Shown in pieces: positions 1 to 9,390 of a DNA stretch of 64,000 nucleotides; within the stretch, counting starts at the first letter, position 1, and every line of letters begins with the position of its first letter. This stretch comes from Burkholderia pseudomultivorans (GTDB lineage Bacteria > Pseudomonadota > Gammaproteobacteria > Burkholderiales > Burkholderiaceae). Under the pieces are notes generated by a model. That model saw nothing but the letters and a program-made list of their open reading frames with translations, was not told the origin of the DNA and did not search any database. Made by a program: the position numbers and the translations under genes. The stretch lies in contig NZ_CP013378.1 of the NCBI RefSeq assembly GCF_001718415.1, forward strand, positions 992,001 through 1,056,000. Direction: 5' to 3'.

Positions 1-2353
1 CCACCGCGTCGCAGCCCGCGCCGATCGCGGCCAGCACCGAGGCCGCAGCGATGCCGCTCGTGTCGTGCGTATGGAAATGCACGGGCAGTCCGGTTTCCTC
101 CTTGAGCGCCTTCACGAGCGTGGCGGCTGCCTGCGGACGACAGATTCCGGCCATGTCCTTGATGCCGAGCACGTGCACGCCGGCCTGCTGCAGTTCGCGC
201 GCGATGCCGACGTAGTACTTGAGGTCGTATTTGGAGCGCGACGCGTCGAACAGGTCGCCGGTGTAGCAGATCGCGCCTTCGCAGAGCATGCCGCTCTCGC
301 CGACCGCGTCGATCGCGACGCGCATGTTGCGCACCCAGTTCAGCGAATCGAACACGCGGAACACGTCGACGCCCGCGCTCGCGGCCTGCTTCACGAAGAA
401 GCGCACGACGTTGTCCGCATAGTTCGTATAGCCGACCGCGTTCGAGCCGCGCAGCAGCATCTGGAACAGGATGTTCGGCACGCGCTCGCGCAGCTGCGCA
501 AGGCGCTCCCACGGGTCTTCCTTCAGGAAGCGCAGCGCGACGTCGAAGGTCGCGCCGCCCCAGCATTCGAGCGAGAACAGCTGCGACAGCTCGCGCGCGT
601 AGAACGGCGCGATCGGCAGCATGTCGGCCGTGCGCATGCGCGTCGCGAACAGCGACTGGTGCGCGTCGCGCATCGTCGTGTCGGTCAGCAGCACCTGCTT
701 GCGCTCGAGCATCCACTGCGCGAATTTTTCCGGGCCGAGTTCGCGCAGGCGGTCGCGCGTGCCGGCGGGAATCGCCCGCGCCGTATCGACCTTCGGCAGC
801 ACCGGCTTCGGCAACGGCAGCGCCGGCAGCGTGCGGCCGTTCATCTCCGCGTTGCCGTTCACGTTCAGCTCGCCGAGATAGCGCAGCAGCTTGGTCGCGC
901 GGTCGCCGCGCTTCGCGAACGCGAGCAGTTCCGGCGTCCTGTCGATGAAGCGCGTCGTCACGTCACCGGCGACGAACGCCGGATGATTGATCACGTTCTC
1001 GAGAAACTGCAGGTTCGACGTGACGCCGCGAATGCGGAATTCGCGCAGCGCGCGATCCATCCGATGAATCGATTCGGCCGCGGTCGGCGCCCACGTGGTG
1101 ACCTTGACGAGCAGCGAATCGTAGTACGGCGTGATCACCGCGCCGCCGTACGCGGTGCCCGCGTCGAGCCGCACGCCGAAGCCCGCCGCGCTGCGGTAGG
1201 CGGTGAGCCGGCCGTAGTCGGGCAGGAAGTCGTTCTCCGGATCCTCGGTCGTGATCCGGCATTGCAGCGCATGGCCGTTCAGCGGGATGTCCTGCTGCGC
1301 CGGCACGCCGGCCGCGCGCTCGACGATCGCGCCGTCGCTGTCCGCAACGTCTTCCGCCAACCCGATCCTGCCGCCCTCGGTGATGCGGATCTGCGCCTTC
1401 ACGATGTCGATGCCGGTGATCATTTCGGTCACCGTATGTTCGACCTGGATGCGCGGGTTCACTTCGATGAAGTAGAACTGGTTCGTGTCGGCATCCATCA
1501 GGAATTCGACGGTGCCCGCATGCGTATAGCCGACCGCGCGCATCAGCCGCAGCGCCGCCTCGCACAGCGCGTGCCGGCCGTCGCGATCGAGATACGGCGC
1601 CGGCGCACGTTCGACGACCTTCTGGTTACGGCGCTGCACCGTGCAGTCGCGCTCGTGCAGATGCACGACCGTGCCGTGCATGTCGCCGAGCACCTGCACT
1701 TCGACGTGCCGCGCATTGCGCACGAGCTTCTCGACGTAGACCTCGTCGTTGCCGAACGCGGCCAGCGCTTCGCGGCGGGCGACCGGCAGCAGCGTCTCGA
1801 GGTCCTGCGCGTTTTCCAGCACGCGCATGCCGCGCCCGCCGCCGCCCCAGCTCGCCTTCAGCATCAGCGGATAGCCGACCTCGGCGGCCAGCGCCTTGCA
1901 CGCGTCGAGATCGTCCGGCAGCGGCGCGGTGGCCGGCATCACCGGCACGCCGGCCGCGATCGCCGCATTGCGCGCCGCGACCTTGTTGCCGAGCGTGCGC
2001 ATCACGTCGGGCGACGGGCCGATCCAGCGGATGCCCGCGTCGATCACGGCCTGCGCGAAATCGGGGTTCTCCGACAGGAAGCCGTAGCCGGGATGGATCG
2101 CGTCGACCCTGGCCTGGCGCGCGACGCGCAGGATGTCGTCGATGTCGAGATAGGCGGCGAGCGGCTTCTTGCCTTCGCCGATCAGGTAGCTCTCGTCGGC
2201 CTTGAAGCGATGCAGCGCGAGGCGGTCTTCCTTCGAATACACCGCCACCGTACGCATGTTCAGCTCGGCGGCGGCACGCATCACGCGAATCGAGATTTCC
2301 GAGCGGTTCGCGATCAGGATGGACTGGATGGGGGTAGGCGTCACGGCAGCCAT
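1..2353 (-). CDS. pyc: pyruvate carboxylase, 5' part (gene continues off the left edge)
   Basis: Biotin-dependent carboxylation of pyruvate to oxaloacetate, an anaplerotic cytosolic enzyme. The minus strand reads open from ATG at 2353 to the window edge, about 784 codons of an expected ~1150. The start reads MAAVTPTPIQSILIANRSEI. An N-terminal biotin-carboxylase/ATP-grasp domain (about residues 10-460) has the glycine-rich KASWGGGGRGM loop and the EVNPRIQVEHTVTE catalytic segment. The carboxyltransferase domain begins near residue 545 with LLTDTTMRDAHQSLFATR, typical of pyruvate carboxylase and not of propionyl- or acetyl-CoA carboxylases. The C-terminal biotinyl domain is outside the window. 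No clear Shine-Dalgarno precedes the ATG; no regulator gene is adjacent. A long antisense open frame over it is a codon-bias shadow. Confidence 0.96.
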   Translation of the reverse strand, partial: MAAVTPTPIQSILIANRSEISIRVMRAAAELNMRTVAVYSKEDRLALHRFKADESYLIGEGKKPLAAYLDIDDILRVARQARVDAIHPGYGFLSENPDFAQAVIDAGIRWIGPSPDVMRTLGNKVAARNAAIAAGVPVMPATAPLPDDLDACKALAAEVGYPLMLKASWGGGGRGMRVLENAQDLETLLPVARREALAAFGNDEVYVEKLVRNARHVEVQVLGDMHGTVVHLHERDCTVQRRNQKVVERAPAPYLDRDGRHALCEAALRLMRAVGYTHAGTVEFLMDADTNQFYFIEVNPRIQVEHTVTEMITGIDIVKAQIRITEGGRIGLAEDVADSDGAIVERAAGVPAQQDIPLNGHALQCRITTEDPENDFLPDYGRLTAYRSAAGFGVRLDAGTAYGGAVITPYYDSLLVKVTTWAPTAAESIHRMDRALREFRIRGVTSNLQFLENVINHPAFVAGDVTTRFIDRTPELLAFAKRGDRATKLLRYLGELNVNGNAEMNGRTLPALPLPKPVLPKVDTARAIPAGTRDRLRELGPEKFAQWMLERKQVLLTDTTMRDAHQSLFATRMRTADMLPIAPFYARELSQLFSLECWGGATFDVALRFLKEDPWERLAQLRERVPNILFQMLLRGSNAVGYTNYADNVVRFFVKQAASAGVDVFRVFDSLNWVRNMRVAIDAVGESGMLCEGAICYTGDLFDASRSKYDLKYYVGIARELQQAGVHVLGIKDMAGICRPQAAATLVKALKEETGLPVHFHTHDTSGIAAASVLAAIGAGCDAV

Positions 2354-3063
2354 GGATGTGAATGGTTGAATGAGGGTTCGCCGACGCGCCTTCCTCCGCC
2401 TGTCCGATTCACGGGGCGGCGACGGATCGTCGCGTCGGTCACACGGGGTTGCTTCGTCCCGGCTTTCGCCAGTCGACATCGTCGTCATATCGCCCGATAA
2501 CCGCTATCGACGGCGCGACGACGAACAGCATCCAGCCGACCAACCGGGCAGACAAAAAGGAGACCGGCCGGCCGGTCGTCTATCGGCACAGGGCGGCCAC
2601 GCGCCACGACGCGGCCCGCCACGACTTCAGTCGCGGTGCTCGAAAAGCGGTGCGTGATCCATCCAGTCGTATCCTGCCCCGGATCGCGCCCACGCCCAGT
2701 TCGCATCGCGCGGCCGGTCGCCGGGCTGCGGCGTCGCCCGGACGCGTGCCGCCCCGCGCTCGTGCCCGAGCCCGTGCGCATCGTCCTGTGGTACGCCATT
2801 TCGCTTTGGGTAGCCAGTCATTGCATCACCTTACGTTGATAGAAGCTTTTCGCTCTTCGGTCAGGCCCGTCCGGCTCAGGGAATGCCTGCGCGACCGGCG
2901 GGCGCCGAATGCGTCGAGGTTCGATCACGCAAAAAGCAGGCCACATCGGATCTCCAGCGGAGAGCCCCGACTCGCGTGGAGAGCGTTCAAAGGCGGTTTC
3001 AAAATTCGTTCAATTCTGAAATTGAGGTTTTGATTTTGAAATGGCGAGGCCGCGCACCGCGCC
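2354..3063. other. 710-bp gene-free region between pyc and an acyl-CoA dehydrogenase gene
   Basis: Both flanking genes are on the minus strand. The region must hold the pyc promoter (near 2354-2500 on the minus strand) and the 3' end of the acyl-CoA dehydrogenase transcript. All frames give arginine-rich, low-information translations with no recognisable protein and no start supported by a ribosome site. The only structured element I see is the AT-rich nested inverted repeat at 2997-3041. Confidence 0.6.
2997..3041. repeat. AT-rich nested inverted repeat downstream of the acyl-CoA dehydrogenase gene
   Basis: TTTCAAAAT (2997-3005) is perfectly complementary to ATTTTGAAA (3033-3041), and between them CAATT (3011-3015) pairs with AATTG (3020-3024). 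It lies 22 bp past the stop of the minus-strand gene at 3064 and stands out in base composition from its GC-rich surroundings. It could be a transcript 3' structure or a regulator site; it lacks the GC stem and T-run of a classical terminator. Confidence 0.55.
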
Positions 3064-4215
3064 TTATTGCGCGTCGCGCACCATGTTCCGCGCAATCACG
3101 ATCTGCTGGATCTGCGTCGTGCCCTCGTAGATGCGGAACAGTCGCACGTCGCGATAGAAACGCTCGATCGCATATTCGGCCATGTAGCCGGCGCCGCCGA
3201 AAATCTGCACCGCGCGGTCGGCCACGCGGCCGCACATCTCGGACGCGAACAGCTTCGCGCACGACGCCTCGGTGCTGACCGGCAGCTTGTCGTCGCGCCG
3301 GCGCGCGGCGTCCAGCACCATGCAGCGCGCCGCGTAGATCTCGGCCTTGCTGTCGGCGAGCATCGCCTGCACGAGCTGGAAATCGGCGATCGGCTTGCCG
3401 AACTGCTTGCGCTCCATCGCATAGGCCAGCGCCATCGACAGCATCCGCTCGGCCACGGCCACGCAGACGGCCGCGATATGGATGCGCCCCTTGTCGAGCA
3501 CCTTCATCGCCGTCTTGAAGCCCTGCCCTTCCTTGCCGCCGATCAGGTTCGCGGCCGGCACGCGCACGTTGTCGAAGATCACGTCGCAGGTATGGGCGCC
3601 TTTCTGTCCCATCTTCTTGTCGCGCTTGCCGAAGCTGATGCCGGGCGACTTCGCATCGACGATGAACGCCGAGATGCCGCCCGAGCCCTTGTCGTCGGGG
3701 TTGGTCCGCGCCATCAGCGTGAAGATGCCCGCATGCGGCGCGTTCGTGATGAAGCGCTTGGTGCCGTTCACGACGTAGTCGTCGCCGTCGCGGATCGCGG
3801 TGGTGCGCAACGACGCCGCGTCGGAGCCGGCTTCCGGTTCGGTCAGCGCGAAGGAGGCGATCAGCTCACCGGTCGCGAGGCGCGGCAGGTACTTCTCCTG
3901 TTGCTCGGGCGTGCCGTCGAACAGGATGCCTTGCGAGCCGATGCCCACGGTCGTGCCGAGCAGCGAGCGAAATACCGGCGAAGCCTGGCACAGCTCGAAC
4001 ACCGCCAGCACCTCCTCCTCCATCGTCAGCTCGAGGCCGCCGAAGCGCTCCGGAATCGTCAGGCCGAACAGGCCCAGCGCCTTCATGTCGGCGACGATGT
4101 CGTCGGGAATCTCGTCGGTTTCGGCCACGAGCTCCTCGTTGGGCACGAGCCGCTCGCGCACGAACCGGGCGATGGAGTCGAGCAGGCCGTTGAGCGTTTC
4201 TTGATCGCGAATCAT
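3064..4215 (-). CDS. acyl-CoA dehydrogenase
   Basis: FAD-dependent alpha,beta-desaturation of an acyl-CoA, passing electrons to ETF. 383 residues, the normal family length, starting MIRDQETLNGLLDSIARFVR; the upstream in-frame extension has no family similarity, so ATG 4215 is chosen. Domains in order: helical N-terminal (1-115), beta domain with FALTEPEAGSDAASLRTTA and FITNAPHAG (about 120-235), C-terminal helical domain with the RKQFGKPIADFQLVQAMLAD signature and the QIFGGAGYMAEYAIERFYRDVR segment; the EGTTQIQQIVIARN tail is typical and is next to the usual catalytic Glu (YEGT). Divergent from the MaoC gene at 4457, with 241 bp between them for promoters, so probably part of the same CoA-ester pathway. 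Substrate chain length cannot be read. Confidence 0.93.
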   Translation of the reverse strand: MIRDQETLNGLLDSIARFVRERLVPNEELVAETDEIPDDIVADMKALGLFGLTIPERFGGLELTMEEEVLAVFELCQASPVFRSLLGTTVGIGSQGILFDGTPEQQEKYLPRLATGELIASFALTEPEAGSDAASLRTTAIRDGDDYVVNGTKRFITNAPHAGIFTLMARTNPDDKGSGGISAFIVDAKSPGISFGKRDKKMGQKGAHTCDVIFDNVRVPAANLIGGKEGQGFKTAMKVLDKGRIHIAAVCVAVAERMLSMALAYAMERKQFGKPIADFQLVQAMLADSKAEIYAARCMVLDAARRRDDKLPVSTEASCAKLFASEMCGRVADRAVQIFGGAGYMAEYAIERFYRDVRLFRIYEGTTQIQQIVIARNMVRDAQ

Positions 4216-4456
4216 GTCGGTGCGCCTGAAAAAGATAAGGAAAACGATGAGATGCTGCGCCGGCGGCCGGCCCGAAACAATTGCGCGGCCAAAAACGTTC
4301 CGAAGAATGAAATGGCGCGGGCACGGCCGGCATTGGCCCCGCGAGCACTGCGGCCCGGGCGCCTGCCAAGGTACGGAACAATCTGCGCCGATCCGTTGAC
4401 CCGAGAACCGCGCGGTTCCATCGTGAGCACTCGAATCCACTGCCGTCACGTTCGCC

Positions 4457-5332
4457 ATGCCGCTCCAGCCCGATCACCTGCTGTCCCGTCCGTTCCCGCC
4501 CATCGAGCATGCGTACTCGCTGCGCGATACGCAGCTCTACGCGCTCGGCGTGGGCCTCGGCGCCGATCCGGTCGACGCGGGACAACTGCGTTACGTCTAC
4601 GAAGGCCGCGACGGCACGGCGCTGCGCGCGCTGCCGACCATGGCGAACGTGCTCGCCTATCCCGGTTTCTGGGCACGCGAGCCGGACACCGGCATCACCT
4701 GGCAAAAGATCCTGCATGCGGAACAGGAGATCCGGATTCACGCGCCGTTGCCGGCCAGCGGCCGCGTCACGGGCACGACGCGCATCACCGGCCTGTGGGA
4801 CAAGGGCGCGGACAAGGGCGCGTTCCTGCAGCAGACGCGCGAGATCGCCGATGCCGGCACGGGCCGCCTGCTCGCGACCGTCGTGCAGCTGAGCCTGCTG
4901 CGCGGCGACGGCGGATTCGGCGCGGGCGGCAGCACCGAGCCGCTGCCGGCGCCCCACGCGATGCCCGACGGCGCGCCGGACCACGTGTGCGAGCTGAGCA
5001 CGCCCGCCCACCTGGCGCTGATCTATCGTCTGAGCGGCGACCTGAATCCGCTGCACGCGGACCCGGCGGTCGCCTCGGCGGCCGGCTTTGCGCGCCCGAT
5101 CCTGCACGGCATGGCGCTGATGGGCGTGGCCGCGCACGCGGTGCTGCGCACGGTGCTGGCCTACGACGACACGCGCTTCGCGGGCATGCGCGTGCGCTTC
5201 ACTGCGCCGGCCTGGCCGGGCGACACGCTGCGCACCGAGATGTGGGTGCGCGGCCATACGGTTTCGCTGCGCGTCACGGCCGTGGAGCGCAACGTGGTGG
5301 TTTTGAGCAATGCGCGGGTCGACCTGCGCTGA
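4457..5332 (+). CDS. MaoC-family (double hot-dog) acyl-CoA hydratase/dehydratase
   Basis: Reversible hydration of a 2-enoyl-CoA, probably the second step after the neighbouring acyl-CoA dehydrogenase. 291 residues form two hot-dog halves: a degenerate N-terminal half (about 1-145) and a C-terminal half carrying the hydratase-2 motif YRLSGDLNPLHADPAVA near residue 192, in which Asp and His are the catalytic pair, followed by PILHGMALMG. First gene of a five-gene plus-strand run (4457-10572) with short gaps: 24 bp to the SDR gene. The length and arrangement match bacterial 2-enoyl-CoA hydratase 2 / MFE-2-like proteins. The start lacks a strong ribosome site but matches the domain start. Confidence 0.88.
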   Translation: MPLQPDHLLSRPFPPIEHAYSLRDTQLYALGVGLGADPVDAGQLRYVYEGRDGTALRALPTMANVLAYPGFWAREPDTGITWQKILHAEQEIRIHAPLPASGRVTGTTRITGLWDKGADKGAFLQQTREIADAGTGRLLATVVQLSLLRGDGGFGAGGSTEPLPAPHAMPDGAPDHVCELSTPAHLALIYRLSGDLNPLHADPAVASAAGFARPILHGMALMGVAAHAVLRTVLAYDDTRFAGMRVRFTAPAWPGDTLRTEMWVRGHTVSLRVTAVERNVVVLSNARVDLR

Positions 5333-5356
5333 CACGCAATTCTTCAGGAGACACAC

Positions 5357-6106
5357 ATGGATCTGGGTTTGACCGGCAAGGTCGCCATCGTTACCGGCTC
5401 GGCGCGCGGCCTCGGCGCGGCCACCGCGCGCCGGCTCGCGCAGGAAGGCGCGAGCGTCGTCGTCACCGACATCAATGCCGAGCTGGCGCAAGCCACCACC
5501 CGAGCGCTGCAGGACGAAGGGTTGGCCGCGCACTGCATCGTCGGCGACATCACGCGCGCGGCCGACGTGCAGCGCCTCGTCGATGAAACGGTCGCGCATT
5601 TCGGCGGCGTGCACATCCTCGTGAACAACGCGGGCGCGCCGCGCGACAAGTACCTCGTGAAGATGAGCGAGGACGACTGGGACTTCGTGATGAACGTCAT
5701 GCTCAAGGGCGCGTTCCTGGCGGCGAAGGCGGTGATGCCGCACTTCATCGAGCAGGGCTGGGGCCGGCTCATCAACATCAGCTCGCGCGCCTACCTCGGC
5801 AACCCGACGCAGGCCAACTACTCGGCCGCCAAGGCCGGCCTGATCGGCATGGCCAAGGCGCTGTCGATGGAGGAAGGCCGCTACGGGATCACCGCGAACT
5901 GCGTCGCGCCGGGCTTCATGGAAACGGAAATGGTGCAGGCGCTGCCGACCTACGAAACGATCAAGGAGCGTGCGGTGGCCGCGCAGCCGATCAAGCGCGT
6001 CGGGCGTCCGGACGACATCGCCGACGCGGTGGCGTTCCTCGCCAGCGAGCGCGCCGGCTTCATCAGCGGCGAAGTGCTGCACGTGACCGGCGGACGCTAC
6101 GGCTGA
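5357..6106 (+). CDS. short-chain dehydrogenase/reductase (FabG-like)
   Basis: NAD(P)-dependent 3-hydroxyacyl-type oxidoreductase, fitting the hydroxyacyl-CoA dehydrogenase step between the MaoC hydratase and the thiolase. 249 residues, classical SDR length. TGSARGLG cofactor loop at residues 13-20, NNAG at 90-93, catalytic Ser142/143, Tyr155 and Lys159 (YSAAK). An acidic Asp38 at the end of beta-2 (VVVTDIN) suggests NAD(H) preference. A perfect AGGAG precedes the ATG. Substrate is inferred only from context. Confidence 0.9.
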   Translation: MDLGLTGKVAIVTGSARGLGAATARRLAQEGASVVVTDINAELAQATTRALQDEGLAAHCIVGDITRAADVQRLVDETVAHFGGVHILVNNAGAPRDKYLVKMSEDDWDFVMNVMLKGAFLAAKAVMPHFIEQGWGRLINISSRAYLGNPTQANYSAAKAGLIGMAKALSMEEGRYGITANCVAPGFMETEMVQALPTYETIKERAVAAQPIKRVGRPDDIADAVAFLASERAGFISGEVLHVTGGRYG

Positions 6107-6198
6107 TCCGGCCGCCACACCACCACGACCCGGGCCGCCGGCGCGTGACACGCGCGCGACGGTGGCCGATCATTGACGACATTCACAAGGCATTCCAA

Positions 6199-7404
6199 AT
6201 GAAACGAGCAGCCATCGTCTCTCCGCTGCGCACCCCGGTGGGCGCGTTCGGCGGAACGTTGAAGGGCGTTCCCGTCGAGGAACTCGGCGCCACCGTCGCG
6301 CGCGCCATCGTCGAGCGTACCGGGCTCGACCCGGCGCGCCTCGACGACGTCGTGTTCGCGCAAAGCTACGCGAGCGGCGAGACGCCGTGTACGGGGCGCT
6401 GGGTCGCGCTGCAGGCCGGCTTCCCGATCGAAGTGGCCGGCATGCAGCTGGACCGCCGCTGCGGCGGCGGCGTGCAGGCGCTCGCCACCGCGGCGATGAT
6501 GGTGCAGACCGGCGCGGCCGACGTCGTGATGGCCGGCGGCGTCGAAAGCATGAGCAACGTCGAGTTCTATACGACCGACATGCGCTGGGGCAAGCGCGCC
6601 GGTTCGGTCACGATGCACGACCGGCTCGACCGCGGCCGCGAGCGCTCGCAGCCGGAAAGCCGCTTTGGCCGCATCAGCGGCATGATCGAGACGGCCGAGA
6701 CGCTGGCGCGCGAGTACGACATCACGCGCGAGGCGTCCGACCGGTTCGCCGCGCGCAGCCACCGGTGCGCCGCGGCCGCGCAGCAGGCCGGCCATTTCGA
6801 TGGCGAGATCGTTCCCGTCTCGGTACCGCAGCGCAAGGGCGATGCGCTGATCGTCGCGCAGGACGAAGGCGTGCGCGGCGACACGACGCCGGAGAGCCTC
6901 GCCAGGCTGCGCACCATCATGAAGGACGGCGTCGTCACGGCCGGCAACGCATGCCAGCAGAACGACGCGGCCGCCGCCTGCCTGATCGTCGCCGAGGACA
7001 AGCTCGACGAACTCGGCCTCACGCCGATCGGCTGGCTGGTCGGCTGGGCCGCTGCCGGCTGCGATCCGGCGCGCATGGGCATCGGTCCCGTGCCTGCCGT
7101 GCAGAAGGTGCTCGCACGCACGGGCCTGCGCTTCGACCAGATGGACCTGATCGAGCTCAACGAAGCGTTCGCGTGCCAGGCGCTCGCCTGCGTCAAGGGC
7201 TGGGGCAGCTCGATGGACGCGCTCGAGGACAAGCTCAACGTGAACGGCTCGGGCATCTCGCTCGGTCACCCGGTGGGCGCGACGGGCGTGCGCATCGCGA
7301 CCACGCTGCTGCACGAGATGCAGCGCCGCAAGGTGCGCTACGGCCTCGAAACGATGTGCATCGGCGGCGGCCAGGGCATCGCGATGATCGTCGAGCGCGC
7401 CTGA
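6199..7404 (+). CDS. thiolase family protein (acetyl-CoA acetyltransferase)
   Basis: Thiolytic cleavage of a 3-ketoacyl-CoA to acetyl-CoA and a shortened acyl-CoA. 401 residues from ATG 6199 (MKRAAIVSPLRTPVGAF; AAGG ribosome site); an upstream in-frame start at 6145 adds only non-homologous residues. Nucleophilic Cys88 in DRRCGGGVQAL, NEAFACQALA with the conserved Asn-Glu-Ala-Phe-Ala, GHPVGATGVRI with the catalytic His, and the second catalytic Cys in CIGGGQGIAM near the C-terminus are all present. Lies 92 bp after the SDR and 15 bp before the acyl-CoA synthetase gene. Confidence 0.94.
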   Translation: MKRAAIVSPLRTPVGAFGGTLKGVPVEELGATVARAIVERTGLDPARLDDVVFAQSYASGETPCTGRWVALQAGFPIEVAGMQLDRRCGGGVQALATAAMMVQTGAADVVMAGGVESMSNVEFYTTDMRWGKRAGSVTMHDRLDRGRERSQPESRFGRISGMIETAETLAREYDITREASDRFAARSHRCAAAAQQAGHFDGEIVPVSVPQRKGDALIVAQDEGVRGDTTPESLARLRTIMKDGVVTAGNACQQNDAAAACLIVAEDKLDELGLTPIGWLVGWAAAGCDPARMGIGPVPAVQKVLARTGLRFDQMDLIELNEAFACQALACVKGWGSSMDALEDKLNVNGSGISLGHPVGATGVRIATTLLHEMQRRKVRYGLETMCIGGGQGIAMIVERA

Positions 7405-7419
7405 GCAAGGAGACCGATC

Positions 7420-9372
7420 ATGACCGACCATGAATCCGCCCGCGTGTGGCAACCCGGCCAGCGCGAGCTGCAGAACGCCGGCATCGTGACGCTGATGCGC
7501 GCGCTCGGCGTGCCGTCGTATGAAGAACTGATGCGCGTGTCGATCGACGAGCCCGAGCGCTACTGGCAGACCGTGATGCGCGAATGCGCGATCGCGTGGG
7601 ACGTGCCGCCCACGGGCTACGTCGACCTGTCGCGCGGCCCGCAGTTTCCGAGCTGGTTCCCCGGCGGCAGGCTCAACTGGGTCAACACGATCTACGGCTG
7701 GGCGCGCCACCCCGCCACCGCGCAGCAGAAGGCCGTGGTGGCCGAGCGCGAGGACGGCAGCGTGAGCGAAGTGACCTATGCCGAACTCGAACAGCGTGTG
7801 CGCGATTTTGCGGCGGGGCTCGCGCAGCGCGGCGTCAAGCAGGGCGACCGCATCGGCCTGCTGATGGAGAACGGCATCGAGGCGACCGTCTCGCTGCTCG
7901 CGATCGTGCATCTCGGCGCGCTCGTCGTGCCGCTGTTCAGCGGCTTCGGCGTCGATGCGATCGTCGCGCGCCTGTCGGCGGCCGAAGCGCGCATCGTGAT
8001 CGCGTCGACCGGCTTCTCGCGCCGCACCAAGCGCGTGGACGTCCAGGGCGCGCTGCGCGATGCGTGGCGTCAATTGCCGCTGCTCGAACACGTGATCTGG
8101 AAGCGCGGCGAAGGCGACACCGCGCAGGACGCACGCGACCTCGACTGGCAGGACACGGCGCGCGCCGCAGCCGGCCACGCGATCGAACCGGTGTCGGTCA
8201 CGCCCGATACGCCGTTCATGGTGATCTATACGTCGGGCACCACCGGCAAGCCGAAGGGCGTGGTCCATACGCACGGCAGCTTCCCGATCAAGATCGCGCA
8301 CGATTCGCTCGTCCATTTCGACGTGCATCCCGGCGACGTCTACTGCTGGCCCGCCGACATGGGCTGGATCGCCGGCACGCTGGTACTCGGCTGCGCGCTG
8401 CTGCGCGGCGCGACGCTCGTGTGCTACGACGGCGCGCCCGACTATCCCGACTGGTCGCGCATGTCGCGCGTGGTGGAACGCCACCGCGTCACGCACTTCG
8501 GCTCGGCGCCGACGCTGATCCGCGGCATGGCCAGCCACGAAGCGCTGGCGCTCGCAGGCGACCGCTCGACCGTGCGCCTGCTGATCACGGCCGGCGAAGG
8601 CATCGCACCCGAGCATTTCAACTGGTTCCTGCAGCGCTTCGGCGACGGCACCGCGCCCGTCATCAACTACACCGGCGGCACCGAGGCGTCGGGCGCACTG
8701 CTCGCGAGCGTGCCGATCCGGCCGATTCCGCCGAGCGGCTTCAATACCGTGTCGCCCGGCGTCGCCGCCGACGTCGTGAATGCCGACGGCGTCAGCGTGA
8801 CCGGCGAAGTCGGCGAGCTGGCGATCCGTGCGCCGTTCGTCGGCATGACGCAATCGTTCTGGCGCGACGACGAGCGCTATCTGGAAACCTACTGGCAGAC
8901 CATTCCCGGCATCTGGGTGCACGGCGACCTGGCGCTGCGCACGCCCGACGGCAACTACTTCATGATGGGCCGCTCCGACGACACGCTGAAGGTCGCCGGC
9001 AAGCGCCTCGGGCCCGCCGAGGTCGAGGAAGTCGTGCTCGAACTGCAGGACGTGGCCGAGGCCGCTGCGATCGGCGTGGCCGATGCGGACAAGGGGCAGA
9101 AGCTCGTCGTGTTCATCGTGCCGAAGCCCGACGCCGCCATCGCCGGCGCCGATCTCGAGGCCCTCGTGTCGGGCCACGTCGACAAGCGACTCGGTCGCCC
9201 GTTCCGGCCGGGCCGCGTGCACGTGGTCGCGCAGCTGCCGAAGACGCGCAGTTCCAAGATCATGCGGCGCGTGATCCGCAGCGTGTACTGCGGGCAGCCG
9301 CCGGGCGACCTGTCGTCGCTCGACAATCCCGGCGCGCTCGACGAAGTGCGCGCGGCCGCGACCTCCGCCTGA
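7420..9372 (+). CDS. AMP-binding acyl-CoA synthetase, acetyl-CoA-synthetase-like
   Basis: Activates a carboxylic acid to its CoA thioester via an acyl-adenylate. 650 residues with the acetyl-CoA synthetase-type N-terminal segment (about 30-110), the P-loop YTSGTTGKPKG starting near residue 270, YTGGTEASG (adenine/acyl pocket), the hinge segment GRSDDTLKVAGKRLGPAEVE and the C-terminal lysine motif KTRSSKIMRR. The W of the acetate-specific pocket (common WWQTE) is not obvious, so the substrate need not be acetate. AGGAG ribosome site at 7407-7411. Followed after 18 bp by a CoA-transferase gene, giving two routes of CoA activation in the same operon. Confidence 0.9.
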   Translation: MTDHESARVWQPGQRELQNAGIVTLMRALGVPSYEELMRVSIDEPERYWQTVMRECAIAWDVPPTGYVDLSRGPQFPSWFPGGRLNWVNTIYGWARHPATAQQKAVVAEREDGSVSEVTYAELEQRVRDFAAGLAQRGVKQGDRIGLLMENGIEATVSLLAIVHLGALVVPLFSGFGVDAIVARLSAAEARIVIASTGFSRRTKRVDVQGALRDAWRQLPLLEHVIWKRGEGDTAQDARDLDWQDTARAAAGHAIEPVSVTPDTPFMVIYTSGTTGKPKGVVHTHGSFPIKIAHDSLVHFDVHPGDVYCWPADMGWIAGTLVLGCALLRGATLVCYDGAPDYPDWSRMSRVVERHRVTHFGSAPTLIRGMASHEALALAGDRSTVRLLITAGEGIAPEHFNWFLQRFGDGTAPVINYTGGTEASGALLASVPIRPIPPSGFNTVSPGVAADVVNADGVSVTGEVGELAIRAPFVGMTQSFWRDDERYLETYWQTIPGIWVHGDLALRTPDGNYFMMGRSDDTLKVAGKRLGPAEVEEVVLELQDVAEAAAIGVADADKGQKLVVFIVPKPDAAIAGADLEALVSGHVDKRLGRPFRPGRVHVVAQLPKTRSSKIMRRVIRSVYCGQPPGDLSSLDNPGALDEVRAAATSA

Positions 9373-9390
9373 CCCTACCGTGAACGAAAC

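Noticed and set aside
65..2500. 811-codon open frame on the plus strand
   Set aside because: It is antisense to the well-supported pyruvate carboxylase and is His/Arg/Ala-rich with no family motif; a GC-codon shadow.
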